Assembly (NCBI RefSeq): GCF_036850765.1
Contig: NC_089490.1
Span: 293,738,982-293,802,981 of the forward strand
Reading direction: 5' to 3'
DNA: 64,000 nucleotides
Source of the DNA: Saccopteryx bilineata
Lineage: Eukaryota > Chordata > Mammalia > Chiroptera > Emballonuridae
The translations under genes were made by a program, and so were the position numbers. Of this stretch, positions 12,520-23,170 are shown one piece after another. Positions within the stretch are counted from its first letter, which is position 1. Every line of letters begins with the position of its first letter. The notes under the pieces were generated by a model. The model worked only from the letters and a program-made list of their open reading frames with translations. It searched no databases and was not told the DNA's origin.

Positions 12520-13180
12520 GGCTTTGGTCCAAATGTGTTTCAGGTATACATCTCATGCACATGGACTATTCATTGTGCTGTGTGTCCATCACTTAAAGTC
12601 TAAACACTTTCCATCACTATATATTTGGTCCCCTCTATTCCCCCTCCCTCTGGTATCCACTTCACTTTTTTTTTTTTTTTTCATTTTTCCGAAGCTGGAA
12701 ACGGGGAGGCAGTCAGACAGACTCCCGCATGCGCCCCACCGGGATCCACCCGGCATGCCCACCAGGGGACGTTGCCCTGTTGCATCCAGAGGCATTCTAG
12801 CGCCTGAGGCAGAGGCCACAGAGCCATCCTCAGAGCCTGGGCCATCTTTGCTCCAATGGAGTCTAGGCTGCGGGAGGGGAAGAGAGAGACAGAGAGGAAG
12901 GAGAGGGGGAGGGGTGGAGAAGCAGATGAACACTTCTCTTGTGTGCCCTGGCCGGGAATCGAACCCAGGACTCCCACACTCCAGGCTGACGCTCTATCAC
13001 TGAGCCAACCGGCCAGGGCCTCCACTTCACTTTTGTCTGTATCTGTGAGTCTCAGTTTTATATCCCACATATGAGTAAAAACAGATAGTTCTTAGCTTTT
13101 CCAGATTGACTTATTTCCCTTAGTATAATATTCTCAAGGCTCATTCATGTTGTAAATGGCAGTATTTCATGTAAAGGATA
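12520..13180 (+). mobile_element. LINE-1 3'-UTR fragment, split by a SINE
   Basis: The two flanks of the SINE at 12670-13020 join into one L1 3'-UTR segment. The left part ends with the C/T-rich stretch CCCCTCCCTCTGGTATCCAC. The right part continues with TTTTGTCTGTATCTGTGAGT, TTTTATATCCCACATATGAG and GGCAGTATTTCAT, all standard landmarks of mammalian L1 3' regions. Diverged and truncated. Limits are approximate. Confidence 0.75.
12670..13020 (-). mobile_element. Group A SINE, minus strand, inside L1 3'-UTR
   Basis: Long SINE in reverse orientation with an intact tail, body and tRNA head. It is bounded by a perfect 14-bp target-site duplication TCCACTTCACTTTT (12656-12669 and 13021-13034). 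The internal GC-rich segment around 12765-12785 is deleted relative to other copies. It entered the older L1 fragment. The 161- and 129-residue frames overlapping it are SINE artefacts. Confidence 0.95.
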
Positions 13181-13876
13181 TATTTAGATTCATTTCGCCA
13201 TTTATTATTATGTAACTTTTAACTCAAAATTTAATTTTTTGAAAACATAAAAATGTTTTAACCAAGAATAAATTTCATCACTGACCATTTTAATTGTTAC
13301 TCTTCCAATAATTTATTTTTAGGTTCCAAAAAAACATTTATTTATGAAATTTTACCTTTAAAATGCAATATCATAATGTATTTTAATAAAATGTTTTTCT
13401 GTATTTCTTTTGTCATACCAAGACTGTGAGAACTGTGATACGGATTTCAACTCCTGTGCTATCCAAGATCCACTTCTGCATTTCATAATGAAAGTAGTTT
13501 TAATTTCTACCTAGGTTTTATGGCATAAAATGAAACAACTCAGATTTTCAGTATTCTAATACACTGAAATAGGTCTTTCATTATAAGAATAGCACATGCA
13601 TTAATTATCACATAACAAGAAATCAAAGAAATGTAATAGGAATATAAATAAGCACATTTATTCATTAATAAGCACCAGAATAGAAAGGATAAAGGATTTA
13701 AATACTGTCTCTAAAAATAATAAACTAATGGGCTATATAGTACTTTTTTCCTTACATCTGATGCTTATAAGTTATATAAAACTCAGTTTTTCATTTTTCT
13801 GAATACACAAATGGGTTAGATTAAAAATGTTTTAGATTGTGTTTTCACACTATAGAAAGGGAAAAACAAGTTTTAA
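13181..13876. other. AT-rich unique sequence
   Basis: No repeat, exon or RNA gene recognised. Confidence 0.55.
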
Positions 13877-14254
13877 TTTGTTTTGTTTTGTTTGTATTTT
13901 TCTGAAGTTAGAAGTGAGGAGGCAGTCAGATAGACTCCCACATGCGCCCAACTGGGATCCACCCGGCATGCCCACCAGAGAGTGATGCTCTGCCCATCTG
14001 GGGCATTGCTCCATTGTACCAGGAGCCATTCTAGTGCCTGAGGCGGAGCCATGGAGCCATCCTCAACACCCAGGCCAACTTTGCTCCAATGGAGCCTTGG
14101 CTGCTGGAGGGGAAGAGAGAGATAGAGAGGAAGGAAAGGAGGAAAGGGTGGAGAAGCAGATGGGCGCTTCTCCTGTGTGCCCTGACCAGGAATCGAACCT
14201 GGGACTTCCACACGCTGGGCTGATTCTCTATCACTGAGCCAACCGGCCAGGGCC
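13877..14254 (-). mobile_element. Group A SINE, minus strand
   Basis: Reverse-oriented long SINE of the older single-unit form (CATCTGGGGCATTGCTCC block). Target-site duplication ACAAGTTTTAA at 13866-13876 and again right after the head at about 14258-14268. The head complement ends GAGCCAACCGGCCAGGGCC. Confidence 0.93.
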
Positions 14255-14310
14255 TGACAAGTTTTAAGTAGTAATACCTAAGTCAAAAGCTATGATGATA
14301 CAAACGAATA

Positions 14311-14550
14311 CACTGCTCACAAAAATTAGGGGATCAGGAAACGTGAAGATACTTCAGTACTTTCAGCCTTTTGCATAGTGCATTTTTTACCAATGAAATA
14401 AAAGTTGGTTTTGCATCTCATTTGCATAATCAACTTTCTTTAACTTGTCATTTGTTTTTCTGATGTTCTTGTTTAATAAAATAATCAAATGCTTTTTTAA
14501 ATCACATCATACTAATTTTGAAATATCTTCTAATTTTTGTGAGCAGTATG
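14311..14550. mobile_element. Mariner-like MITE with TA target site
   Basis: The left end CACTGCTCACAAAAATTAG and the right end (complement CATACTGCTCACAAAAATTAG) form a terminal inverted repeat with 16 identical bases in CTGCTCACAAAAATTA, after a 2-base length difference. The 240-bp interior is AT-rich and non-coding. TA dinucleotides flank both sides (14309-14310 and 14551-14552), as expected for Tc1/mariner transposition. No transposase is present, so it would have relied on one supplied in trans. Confidence 0.82.
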
Positions 14551-14552
14551 TA

Positions 14553-15109
14553 TACCTAGAATTGCTGACTGTGGTGGTTCGCTACTAGATTGTGCTTTAT
14601 TCTTGTTCTGTATATTTGCTACAATCTCTCAGCATCTCTTGAGACTTCACTCCCTGGACACAGGATAAAAATGCTTAAATATTGGTCTTTAGAAGTGCTG
14701 TTTTTATTAATATTTGAACTACATAGAGCTTAAGTTCTTTTGGACATAATCATTTATATGTTCTACCATGATGAGTGTTTCCTAAAAACACCCAATTTAT
14801 TTTTATTTTATTATTTTTATTTTGAAACTCTTAGTTGGGTTTTATAATTTACAACCTTTTTTAAACTATCATCCTTTATAAATTCCATAACTGATATTGC
14901 TTATCAGTCTTTGCAAATACATGAAACAAATTGATACAGGTTTTGCCTACTTGATTCTCTTCAACTCAGAATGCACAAAACCACAGTCATGTTTCTGTCT
15001 CCCAAAAAAATTGGTTGGTGTTTCTGTTTCTTACCTCATGGAATTATTTTTTATTCACTTAGATGCCTAAGCCAGTATCTTCAGACATGCTTAATTCTTC
15101 CATTACCAT
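14553..15109. other. Unique sequence
   Basis: AT-rich. Nothing recognised. Confidence 0.5.
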
Positions 15110-15830
15110 AAGCCACTATATGTTCAATTAACTACAATTCCTGATTACTTTCCCCTCCAGATATCTGTCAAGCACATCTACTTTATTCCATTGTCATTGC
15201 CCCTGCGATATCAAACCATTATTGATTTCTTATATGATTAACATATACTCTTAAACTGTTTACTTTCTGTCTTTTGTGTTCACTTACTCATGTTTTACAC
15301 TGCAATTAGAGTGGTCCTCTGAAGATGCATTTATAACTCCTCATTTCTCTAATGTTAGTGTAAACTCCATTAGAGAATTGTTAATGTCTTAAAGCATAGT
15401 TCTTTTCAACCTATACTATGTCTGGCATATCTTTACTCAAATCACATGATCAAAATATAAAGAACTTCTTCCAGATCCTTAAATATAACAGATTCTGATT
15501 AGATCTGAGTTTTTACATAAACACTTTCATTTATATAATATGCCCTTTTATCTCTTTTCTGGTACTTCAAACAACTGCCATCACCTTTCTGTTCCATCCT
15601 CGTATCCATCTGTACAGTCTGGTATTTGTATACACGAAGAACATTGCATTTATCACATGGAATATCCTACATAATATCCTGTAGTTTTCTGGCTACTTCT
15701 TTATGCCTCTCCCTCTTCTTTAATTCATTACATGACAGTGATCCTGTATTTCCTGCCTAACTTTATGTCTGCAGTACCTAGCTCAGAGCCTGTACTTTAG
15801 AGTCAAAATATATTATTTAAAAATAAGTAT
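15110..15830 (+). mobile_element. Probable LINE L2 remnant
   Basis: A C/T-rich plus strand with scattered L2-like phrases: ATTGCATTTATCACATGGAAT, GCCTCTCCCTCTTC, and a 3'-end-like CTAGCTCAGAGCCTGTACTT. Strongly diverged and possibly composite. Identification rests on composition and remembered motifs only. Confidence 0.4.
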
Positions 15831-17329
15831 GTTCTTAAAATATTTAAATTTTAATATATCCTAAGGAAACAATCTATATTACATATAGATATACCTATAT
15901 GTATGTTTATATATATTAACTGTCTGACTATAATCTGAATATGAAGATATTGTTTCCAGCATAGAAGTCAATAAAGAAAATATCATTCTCTTTTATTTTG
16001 CTAAATATTATCAAAAATAACTTTCATTTTATTTATTGAAAATATAACATAGCAGCCAGCAATCAAGAAGTTACAATATCAAAATCAGAGTAATCAACAG
16101 AACATTTAAAATGGCACATACAAAATCCGGTGCTAGTACTATTTAATCATCTTCTAAATGCAATTTCAAGGCTATATTTTTGTTTACATGTTTTGTTTTT
16201 CCACTTAGCATATATCATTCTTACCTAAACAAAAAAAAAGCTGATATTTATGCATGAGAGTTAACTTTGGTACCTGACTGTATCCTTCAGTTATGGCTGT
16301 AGCAGTTGTTTCTCTATTAATTTTTAGAAATATAATAAGTGTTAAAATAACAATTTTAAAGCAATATATATAATTTTTGAAGGGTTATACCAATCATTTT
16401 TTTTCTGAAACTAAATTATTTTTACCCCAAAAAATATTACCTTAAAAATAATTTTAAAAGCTTTTATATTTTTGGTTATTCAATTTAAAATTAAAATAGT
16501 TATGCCAAACACCATTATGTTCCCGAAAGCTTACTGGATACTGCAGCTGACTTAAAATTAAAGTGTAAGTTTACTTTTACATTAAAAATTCAAATCTTAT
16601 ATACATGATTGGTTGATAAAAGGCAGTAAATAGAAGTGTGCCATAGTCTGTAAATGACAGAAAGTCTCATCTACACTGCTACTTCAACATTAGCAGGGTT
16701 TTTTTCATTTAAAAGAACATAATTTTAATAGTCAGAGTATATTAAAAGTGAATACCTAAAAAAGCAGAAAACATTTTATTTTTCTTTTCAATTAGTGATT
16801 GACTGACAAATCTTACTTTTTGATTACTGAATGTACAATCTCCTGTAGATAAAAAAGCGCATGATATCCTTATATATCTGTTAGTATTGCTATTATAGGA
16901 GAGAAAAAGAAATGGAAAGTAGGTCCTTCTGTCCAATTTCTTCTTAAAAGAGATATAATCTGTTCTGATAGCCAAGAAAATAATGAACAGGTATATTTAC
17001 ATTCATTATATATAATGAAGTGCATCAATATTAATCTATTAAATTCTTTAATTAATTTCAATCTATATGTCGGTAAATATTGTTAAGTTCATTCAAGTTT
17101 TAGAGTGGTAGAGAATTAAAGACAGGTAGTAGGTGTCACATTTTTAAAAAACTAGAATGTAGGTTGAAAATAGTGTTGTGAGAAAAAAAGGGGGAGGTGC
17201 TTGGCTCTGAAGTAAGCCAGCCAGAGAAATGATGAGCGTTCCAATGTTCACCTTTCTTTCCACAAATATTCTTTGATTGCCTACCTTATACCACATACTA
17301 TTCTGGTTATGCCAGACACCATTGGCATA
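15831..17329. other. AT-rich unique sequence
   Basis: Contains AT-rich runs (for example about 15880-15915). No exon, RNA gene or young repeat recognised. Confidence 0.5.
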
Positions 17330-17430
17330 TTTATTTTATATTAGAACCAAGTTCAAATTCTCAGGGAGAGACAAGTGTGACATTTCTTTCAATAATGATA
17401 TGTTCACTACTTTTTAAAACCCATGCTACG
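17330..17430 (+). repeat. 101-bp direct duplication, copy 1
   Basis: Matches 18159-18259 in the same orientation. The last 79 bases align without gaps and with only a handful of mismatches (core CATTTCTTTCAATAATGATA identical). The upstream 22 bases are weaker. It is not a transposon family I recognise. Confidence 0.85.
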
Positions 17431-17810
17431 TAACAAATCAGTGAACATGGCACAACCCTGTTTTTAAGCCACTTGTAGAACAATGCCCATCGGGATCAAT
17501 ATTAAGTGAAAGCAAGACCCAAGGGAGACAAACACTCTGTATTGAAACTTAATGGAGCAGAAAGCAGCCATATTAATGAGATGTGAGGGGGTGAAGGGTT
17601 CAATCAAAACAGAAACAAAGAGGGATGAGTAAATATCAGAAGGTAGATTAAGAAATTCAAGGAATTTTTACAAGAACAGAGAACAGAGTGATTATACCGA
17701 ATTTATTAAAATTTTAAAGGTCAAGGGATGTGTGCTGACATATGCTTACAATTGCCATATTTTTAGCAGAAATATATTTAAAGTTAATAATGTAATGTTG
17801 AAACACATTT

Positions 17811-17939
17811 GGAAAGAGGTAAGGAGAGAAAGACAGAAACATCGAGCTGCTCCTGTATGTGCCCTGACCAGGGAATTGAACCCGCAACCTCAGTGCTCCA
17901 GGTCGATGCTCCATCCAAACCAGCTATCTGACCAGGGCT
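17811..17939 (-). mobile_element. Group D SINE, minus strand, short
   Basis: A reverse-oriented tRNA-derived SINE head region: AGACAGAAACATCGAGCTGC, then TGTGCCCTGACCAGGGAATT with a B-box complement (GAACCCGCAACCTC), and the final GACCAGGGCT. Older and truncated; no target-site duplication found. Confidence 0.8.
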
Positions 17940-17943
17940 TAAA

Positions 17944-18157
17944 TTTATTCTTTTTTTGTTTTTGTTTGTTTGTTTTGTTTTTAGCAAAACAGCAGGAGGA
18001 AGGAAGAGAGAGAAGAGGGGTAAAGGAAGTATTCATTTGTTGTTCCACTCAGTCGTGCACTTTTGGTTACTTCTCGTGTGTGCACTGATCGGGGCTTGAA
18101 CTCTCAAACTTGTCATTTTGGGAGGACACTAACAGACTGAGGTAATTGGCAAGGGCC
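17944..18157 (-). mobile_element. Group D SINE, minus strand, diverged
   Basis: Starts in a T-rich tail, followed by GA-rich sequence (GAGGAAGGAAGAGAGAGAAG), GTGTGTGCACTGATCGGGGC and a decayed head ending GGCAAGGGCC. It directly follows the SINE at 17811, making a tandem pair. The second copy of the 101-bp duplication starts just after its end. Confidence 0.7.
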
Positions 18158-18158
18158 T

Positions 18159-18259
18159 GATTTTTTATATTAAAAATAATTTCAAATTCTCAGGGAAGGA
18201 CAAATGTGACATTTCTTTCAATAATGATATGTGCATTACTTTTTAAAATCCATGCTATG
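18159..18259 (+). repeat. 101-bp direct duplication, copy 2
   Basis: Second copy of 17330-17430. It begins at the boundary of the SINE ending at 18157. Sequence beyond 18259 does not match sequence beyond 17430, so this is not a simple tandem duplication of the whole 830-bp interval. Confidence 0.85.
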
Positions 18260-18369
18260 ATATGTTCCTCATGATTTTATGTAACTTTGGGTACTTTCAC
18301 AAGTCAAGTTTCGAAGTTTACAGAAACAAAACAGTAAAAGTCAATAATATCAACTTTAGATATAGTACT

Positions 18370-18560
18370 GCACATAGCTAATATTAATTTATTGCTTACA
18401 ATATACCAATATCTAAGTGAAGTGTTTTCTAAAATTTTAGCTTAGTCAGTTCTCATCACATTCTCATGTAGTAATTATCATAATTATCCTCATTTACAAA
18501 TACAACAGCCTTAATGAAATAAAGTAATCTGTTTAAAGTTTATATTCCTGGAGTGTGAGA
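18370..18560 (+). mobile_element. MIR SINE remnant
   Basis: Contains the ordered but decayed MIR phrases: TATTAATTTATTGCTTACAA, a CTCATCACATTCTC-like segment, TTATCCTCATTTACAAATAC and AAAGTAATCTGTTTAAAGTT. This fits an ancient mammalian MIR in plus orientation. Confidence 0.6.
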
Positions 18561-18756
18561 GACTTGTTCTAAAACAGTTGCTGATGTACCATCTCTGTAT
18601 AGAGTCTTATCACTAGTCCAGGTGATTGAGGTAGACAGAATGGGAGAATCATCTAGGGGAGATTCATTCCGGGATGGTGGAAAATCTGCCTCAGGGCAGT
18701 GAAGGGTAATTTAATAATTATACTATGCTTATCATATGTAGATAGATAGCTAGATA

Positions 18757-18759
<3 letters not shown>

Positions 18760-18805
<46 letters not shown>
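18760..18805. repeat. (TA)n microsatellite
   Basis: Uninterrupted alternating TA tract of about 46 bp, preceded by a short GATA-like stretch (18741-18757). The apparent minus-strand frame rich in Ile-Tyr is this tract. Confidence 0.97.
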
Positions 18806-18808
<3 letters not shown>

Positions 18809-18888
18809 ATTCCAAATAAGTGTTTTATAATAGTTCTGCACTCACAACATGACTAAACAATTTAGCTGAAATGGAAAGGACATTGGGA

Positions 18889-19003
18889 TGTTCTAATCTA
18901 GATTATTCATGGCAAAGTGTTCTAATCTAGATTATTCATGGCAAAGTGTTCTAATCTAGATTATTCATGGCAAAGTGTTCTAATCTAGATTATTCATGGC
19001 AAA
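18889..19003. repeat. 29-bp tandem repeat, four copies
   Basis: Four head-to-tail units starting at 18889, 18918, 18947 and 18976 (core TCTAATCTAGATTATTCATG). They are identical except that the last unit lacks its final base. There are no spacers between units. The perfect identity points to a recent expansion or ongoing length polymorphism. Confidence 0.97.
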
Positions 19004-19135
19004 TATAAAAGAGCCTTTTCAGAAAGCTGCAGAATACTGCAAAAAGTCATAGCTATTGTAGCCCATAGATTACTAATATTGTAGTCAAAGATACAAAGTT
19101 ACCACAGTAAAGCAACTATAAACAACATTCTAGAT

Positions 19136-19609
19136 CAGAGGTTCCCAAACTTTTTACACAGGGGGGCCAGTTCACTGTCCCTCAGACCATTGGAGGGCCG
19201 GACTATAAAAGAAACTATGAACAAATCCCTATGCACACTGCATATATCTTATTTTAAAGTAGAAAAACAAAACGGGAACAAATACAATATTTAAAATAAA
19301 GAGCAAGTAAATTTAAATCAACAAACTGACCAGTATTTCGATGGGAACTATGGGCCTGCTTTTGGCTAATAAGATGGTCAATGTCTGGTTTCATTTTTGT
19401 CACTGCTAGCCATAACAAGTGATATGACACGCTTCTCGCGTCACCGGAAGTAGTACTATACGTGAGCGATGCTTTGATTTGCATCCGCATCCTTTGCTCT
19501 TCTCTGACCACCAATGAAAGAGGTGCCCCTTCCGGAAGTGCGGTGGGGGCCGGATAAATGGCCTCAGGGGGCCACATGCGGCCCGCAGGCAGTAGTTTGG
19601 GGACCTCTG
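19136..19609. mobile_element. Complete hAT-type non-autonomous DNA transposon
   Basis: A 474-bp element with 16-bp terminal inverted repeats: left CAGAGGTTCCCAAACT, right AGTTTGGGGACCTCTG, one mismatch. It is flanked by a perfect 8-bp target-site duplication TTCTAGAT (19128-19135 and 19610-19617). 8-bp duplications and CAG..CTG ends define the hAT superfamily. The interior has GGGGGGCCAGTTCACTGTCC near the left end and GGGGGCCACATGCGGCCCGC near the right end, and no transposase domain. The frames across it are chance. Confidence 0.95.
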
Positions 19610-19644
19610 TTCTAGATATACTAACTGTTAAGAAGAAAACATCT

Positions 19645-19833
19645 GCCTGACCTGTGGTGGCACAGTGGATAAAGCATTGACCTGGAATGCTGACATCACC
19701 AGTTTGAAACTTTGGGCTTGTCCGGTCAAGGCACATATGGGAGTTGATGATTCCTTTCCTGTCCCTTCTCTCTCTCTTTATCTCTGTCTCTCTAAAATGA
19801 ATAAATAAACTAAAAAAAAAAAAAAAAAAAAAA
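19645..19833 (+). mobile_element. Group C SINE, plus strand
   Basis: GCCTGACCTGTGGTGGCACA head, GTCAAGGCACATATGGGAGT, a TC-rich end and AATGAATAAATAAAC tail with a long A run. Flanking duplication AGAAAACATCT / AGAGAACATCT. It lies 28 bp downstream of the hAT target-site duplication. Confidence 0.92.
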
Positions 19834-20949
19834 AAGAGAACATCTGAAAAAGACATTTACATATGAGATACCATTTAAATTTCATAAAAACAGATGGGCT
19901 GAATCTACAGGTTCATTTATATTGAATTAACTGCATTGTCAACCCTTGGTAAAGTGTTCTAAGGTGACTGGCATAATTTATTTTTTTTTTCAAATCTATT
20001 TAAGGATTGCTTGTTTTCCCCCTCCCAATTAGGTGATGTAATGAAGTGCCATTTTATATAAATTAAATTACATTTAGTCGGTATATGTTGTTACTTAAAC
20101 TTAAAATTCTTTGCTGTAAAAGATGTAGAATTCTATATTATATTTTAATATTTATTTTTCTGTTCGGAAACAGCAGAAAATCACAAAAAAATTAAGGGAT
20201 AAAAAAACTAATAAATTATAAATCCACTACTCAAATATCATATATATATATATTTATTTCTCATTTTCAGATGTGTTTTATATCTCCTTTAAATTTTAGT
20301 TTATAATTAAGAGATATTCTTCAACAATTACCTGAATAGGTTTAATGGGAAAAGATATACTGTATTTTTCCTTGATATCTCTAGGAATTTTCAATATTTA
20401 TCATCTATATTTCTGATTAATTACTTAAAAGTTACTATATTAGTGTGAGTAGCACATTTATTGAATTATCTTTTTTTAAAGTTTAAATTAATATTTTTTT
20501 AAATATCTTAACCATTGACAGATTCTCAGTGTTTCCCACTAAACAAAAAAAAAATGTGTGAATTTTGTGACATTGTCAGAGTCATTTAACACCAAGGCTT
20601 CTTAAGATAATTGCAAAGCAGCAAGTTCCTACAAGATATACAATCTGAGATTGGTGTTAATTGCCCACATTCTAGTAGTCCTCAAGTCATAACACTTATG
20701 TCAATATTTTAAAAGACCATAAAAGTGCTATGCAATGTTCAGGCAGTCAGGACATTGTTTTGTTTCTAAATTGCAAAACTGTTTGTAAGAAAGATTATAA
20801 ATATATATATATTTTTTCTATATATAGAAATAAAATATTTAAGTGCATTTTTAACAGGCATTACTTGGCTGGTAGAGATCTAAATTTTAGAGAAAATGTA
20901 TTTGCAAAACAGAGTACAATGCTATTACTTTGATTAAATATGAAAACTG
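19834..20949. other. AT-rich unique sequence
   Basis: Contains a short (TA)n at about 20240-20252. No exon, RNA gene or recognised repeat. Confidence 0.5.
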
Positions 20950-21095
20950 GCCTGACCTGTGGTGGTGCAGTGGATAAAGCATCGACCTGGAATGCTGAGG
21001 CCGCTGGTTCAAAATCCTGGGCTTAGCCAGTCAAGGCACATATGGGAGTTGATGCTTCCTGCTCCTCCTCCCTTGTGTCTCCCTTCTCTCTCTCT

Positions 21096-21138
<43 letters not shown>

Positions 21139-21164
21139 ATCAAGTGAATAAATAAAATCTTTAA
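20950..21164 (+). mobile_element. Group C SINE, plus strand, with expanded (TC)n
   Basis: Near-consensus head and body. The pyrimidine tract has expanded to a long (TC)n run at about 21085-21135. The flanking duplication AATATGAAAACT is present on both sides (before 20949 and again at about 21168). Confidence 0.93.
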
Positions 21165-21243
21165 AAAAATATGAAAACTTATTGTAATTTATTTCATATA
21201 TAGACCCAATGAATATAGACTATATAATCTTCATTCAACATCA

Positions 21244-21306
21244 GGGTGGTTAACTTTTTCACAGACCACCATGAAATTTATGGCAGACCGGCAGTTGAAA
21301 ACCACT
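21244..21306. mobile_element. Very short hAT-like MITE or footprint
   Basis: About 63 bp whose ends form an imperfect inverted repeat (GTGGTTAACTTTTTC... and ...CAGTTGAAAACCAC), enclosing CACAGACCACCATGAAATTT. It resembles bat hAT MITEs with 'hold-off' TTTTCAAC termini. No convincing 8-bp target-site duplication. Confidence 0.5.
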
Positions 21307-21410
21307 AATTACAGATATTGAGTTGCATTGTATTGGCACCTATACATCTTTTTAAAAGTTTAAATTTGGGGTCCACTTTGTTTTCTTGGAATTTTTTTAA
21401 AACACTGTGC

Positions 21411-21584
21411 TGCTTTGGCCATGTGGCTCAGTGGACAAAGCACTATCCCCATGGGCCTAAATTCTGGATTACATTTGGGAGGGGAATGTAGGAGAAGCAA
21501 ATCAGTGAATGCACAACTAAAAGTAGAACAACTAAGTGAAACAGTGAGTTGATGCTTCTCTTTATCTCTCTCCCTTCCTCTCTT

Positions 21585-21649
<65 letters not shown>

Positions 21650-21655
21650 CAAATT
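21411..21655 (+). mobile_element. Group D SINE, plus strand, with (TC)n(TA)n tail
   Basis: Diverged tRNA head (GGCCATGTGGCTCAGTGGAC), body GCACAACTAAAAGTAGAACA and GAGTTGATGCTTCTC, ending in a long (TC)n then (TA)n microsatellite at about 21575-21650. Old head with an expanded tail. Confidence 0.75.
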
Positions 21656-21788
21656 AAAGAGATCCTATTATAAAAACTAGTTAGTAAAGGACACATGAAA
21701 GCTTAATGTTATTTTCATAGAGAAGAAAAACTACTCCTTAATTTTTAATTCCAAGGCCATGATTTGTACAAAGTATTCTGTATGTGAC

Positions 21789-21988
21789 TTTTTTTTATTT
21801 TAATTTTCCCACTGAGTTGAGAGAAAAATAGAGAAGGGTAGCGGAAGGGGGAGAAGGGGGCAGAGAAAGAAACATCAACTCGTTTCATTTAGTTCTGTAT
21901 TCATTGACTGCTTCTTATATGTGCCCTAACCTATGACCTCTGGTGTGCCTGCTCCACATTTTATCCCCTGAGCCGCCTGGCCAAGGCC
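21789..21988 (-). mobile_element. Group D SINE, minus strand
   Basis: T-rich tail, GA-rich tract (GGGGGAGAAGGGGGCAGAGA), ATATGTGCCCTAACC and a head complement ending GAGCCGCCTGGCCAAGGCC. Diverged, with no clear target-site duplication. Confidence 0.8.
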
Positions 21989-22747
21989 TGGGTATGACAT
22001 TTATTTACCTGATCCTTTTAATTTTCTCATCTTTGTATTCAGTTGTGCGACAGAAGCCCCAGGCTCTCTCTGTGTTCAAGATAATGAGGTTATTTCATTT
22101 CTTTAAAGTAATACCTTACAGCTCCTGTTTTGTTTTTTCTTAAACTTTTTTCTTTATTATTCTACAAAATGAAGTGTTTTCTGTTCAATGTTTTTCAAAT
22201 TTAAGAAATGGGAAAAACATTTGGAAATGAGCTTTTACTGAAGTTGTTTTTCAATTTGGTAGAGGTGCTGCTTTGACCGAAAGTAATTGCCAACAATATC
22301 CTTTGAAATTACATGGCTTTTACTTTCTTTCAGTTTTTAGTCACATCTGAGCACCTAGAAAGTAAACATCTGTTGTTCATTGAAAATTTTGTTTTTTTTT
22401 AACTTGAAGAGCATAATTGAAACATTTAATTCTTCCCCATAGAAACAAGAGTGTCTTTATAGTTAACTACAGCTTTTATTTGATGAACATAAAGAAAACT
22501 TAAGTTTGCTTCCATATATATAATTAACACTCAGAGCTACTTACATAGAAAGAGGTCGATAAGACATTTGCCATTTTCGTTTCCTTTTATTTAAATTCAT
22601 TTATTTCTTTATATAACTTTAGTCATTAGTCTTCAAAGTAAAGAAAGCTACTGCTTTATAGACTGCCAATTGGTTTATTTCCAATGTCTCTGGCCTCATT
22701 TTCAATGAGAATGAAGTTAGAAATTTAATAGTCAGTTGGCTTCTTTC
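21989..22747. other. Unique sequence
   Basis: Nothing recognised. The 66-residue frame at 21943-22143 begins inside the SINE and has no domain. Confidence 0.5.
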
Positions 22748-22761
22748 AAAATACCTATGGA

Positions 22762-23156
22762 GGCCCTGGCCGGTTGGCTCAGCGGTAGAGCGTCAGCCTG
22801 GCGTGCGGGGGACCTGGGTTCGATTCCCGGCCAGGGCACATAGGAGAAGTGCCCATTTGCTTCTCCACCCCCATCCCCGCCTTCCTCTCTGTTTCTCTCT
22901 TCCCCTCCCGCAGCCAAGGCTCCATTGGAGCAAAGACGGCCCGGGCACTGGGGATGGCTCCTTGGCCTCTGCCCCAGGCGCTAGAGTGGTTCTGGTCACG
23001 GCAGAGTGACGCCCGGGAGGGGCAGAGTATCGCCCCCTGGTGGGCAGAGCTTTGCCCCTGGTGGGCGTGCCGGGTGGATCCTGGTCTGGCCCATGCGGGA
23101 GTCTGTCTGACTGTCTCTCTCCATTTCCAGCTTCAGAAAAATACAAAAAGAAAAAA
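22762..23156 (+). mobile_element. Group A SINE, full length, plus strand
   Basis: Full element with head GGCCCTGGCCGGTTGGCTCA (A box TGGCTCAGCGG), canonical B box GGTTCGATTCC and GC-rich body. It carries the double form of the GGGCAGAG..CGCCCC(C)TGGTGG unit and the tail TTCCAGCTTCAGAAAAATAC plus poly-A. Perfect 14-bp target-site duplication AAAATACCTATGGA at 22748-22761 and 23157-23170. Looks young. Confidence 0.97.
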
Positions 23157-23170
23157 AAAATACCTATGGA

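Noticed and set aside
12518..13070. Frames of 114-161 residues on both strands as genes
   Set aside because: They lie in a group A SINE. The same Arg/Pro/Ser-rich peptides recur at every group A copy in both orientations, which is the signature of a repeat.
18889..19003. CRISPR-like array
   Set aside because: The units are directly adjacent with no spacers, and the genome context is mammalian. It is a simple tandem repeat.
22762..22840. tRNA gene (good A and B boxes, cloverleaf-like head)
   Set aside because: The head continues into the SINE body, ends in poly-A with a TSD, and recurs many times in the window. It is a tRNA-derived SINE promoter, not a tRNA gene.
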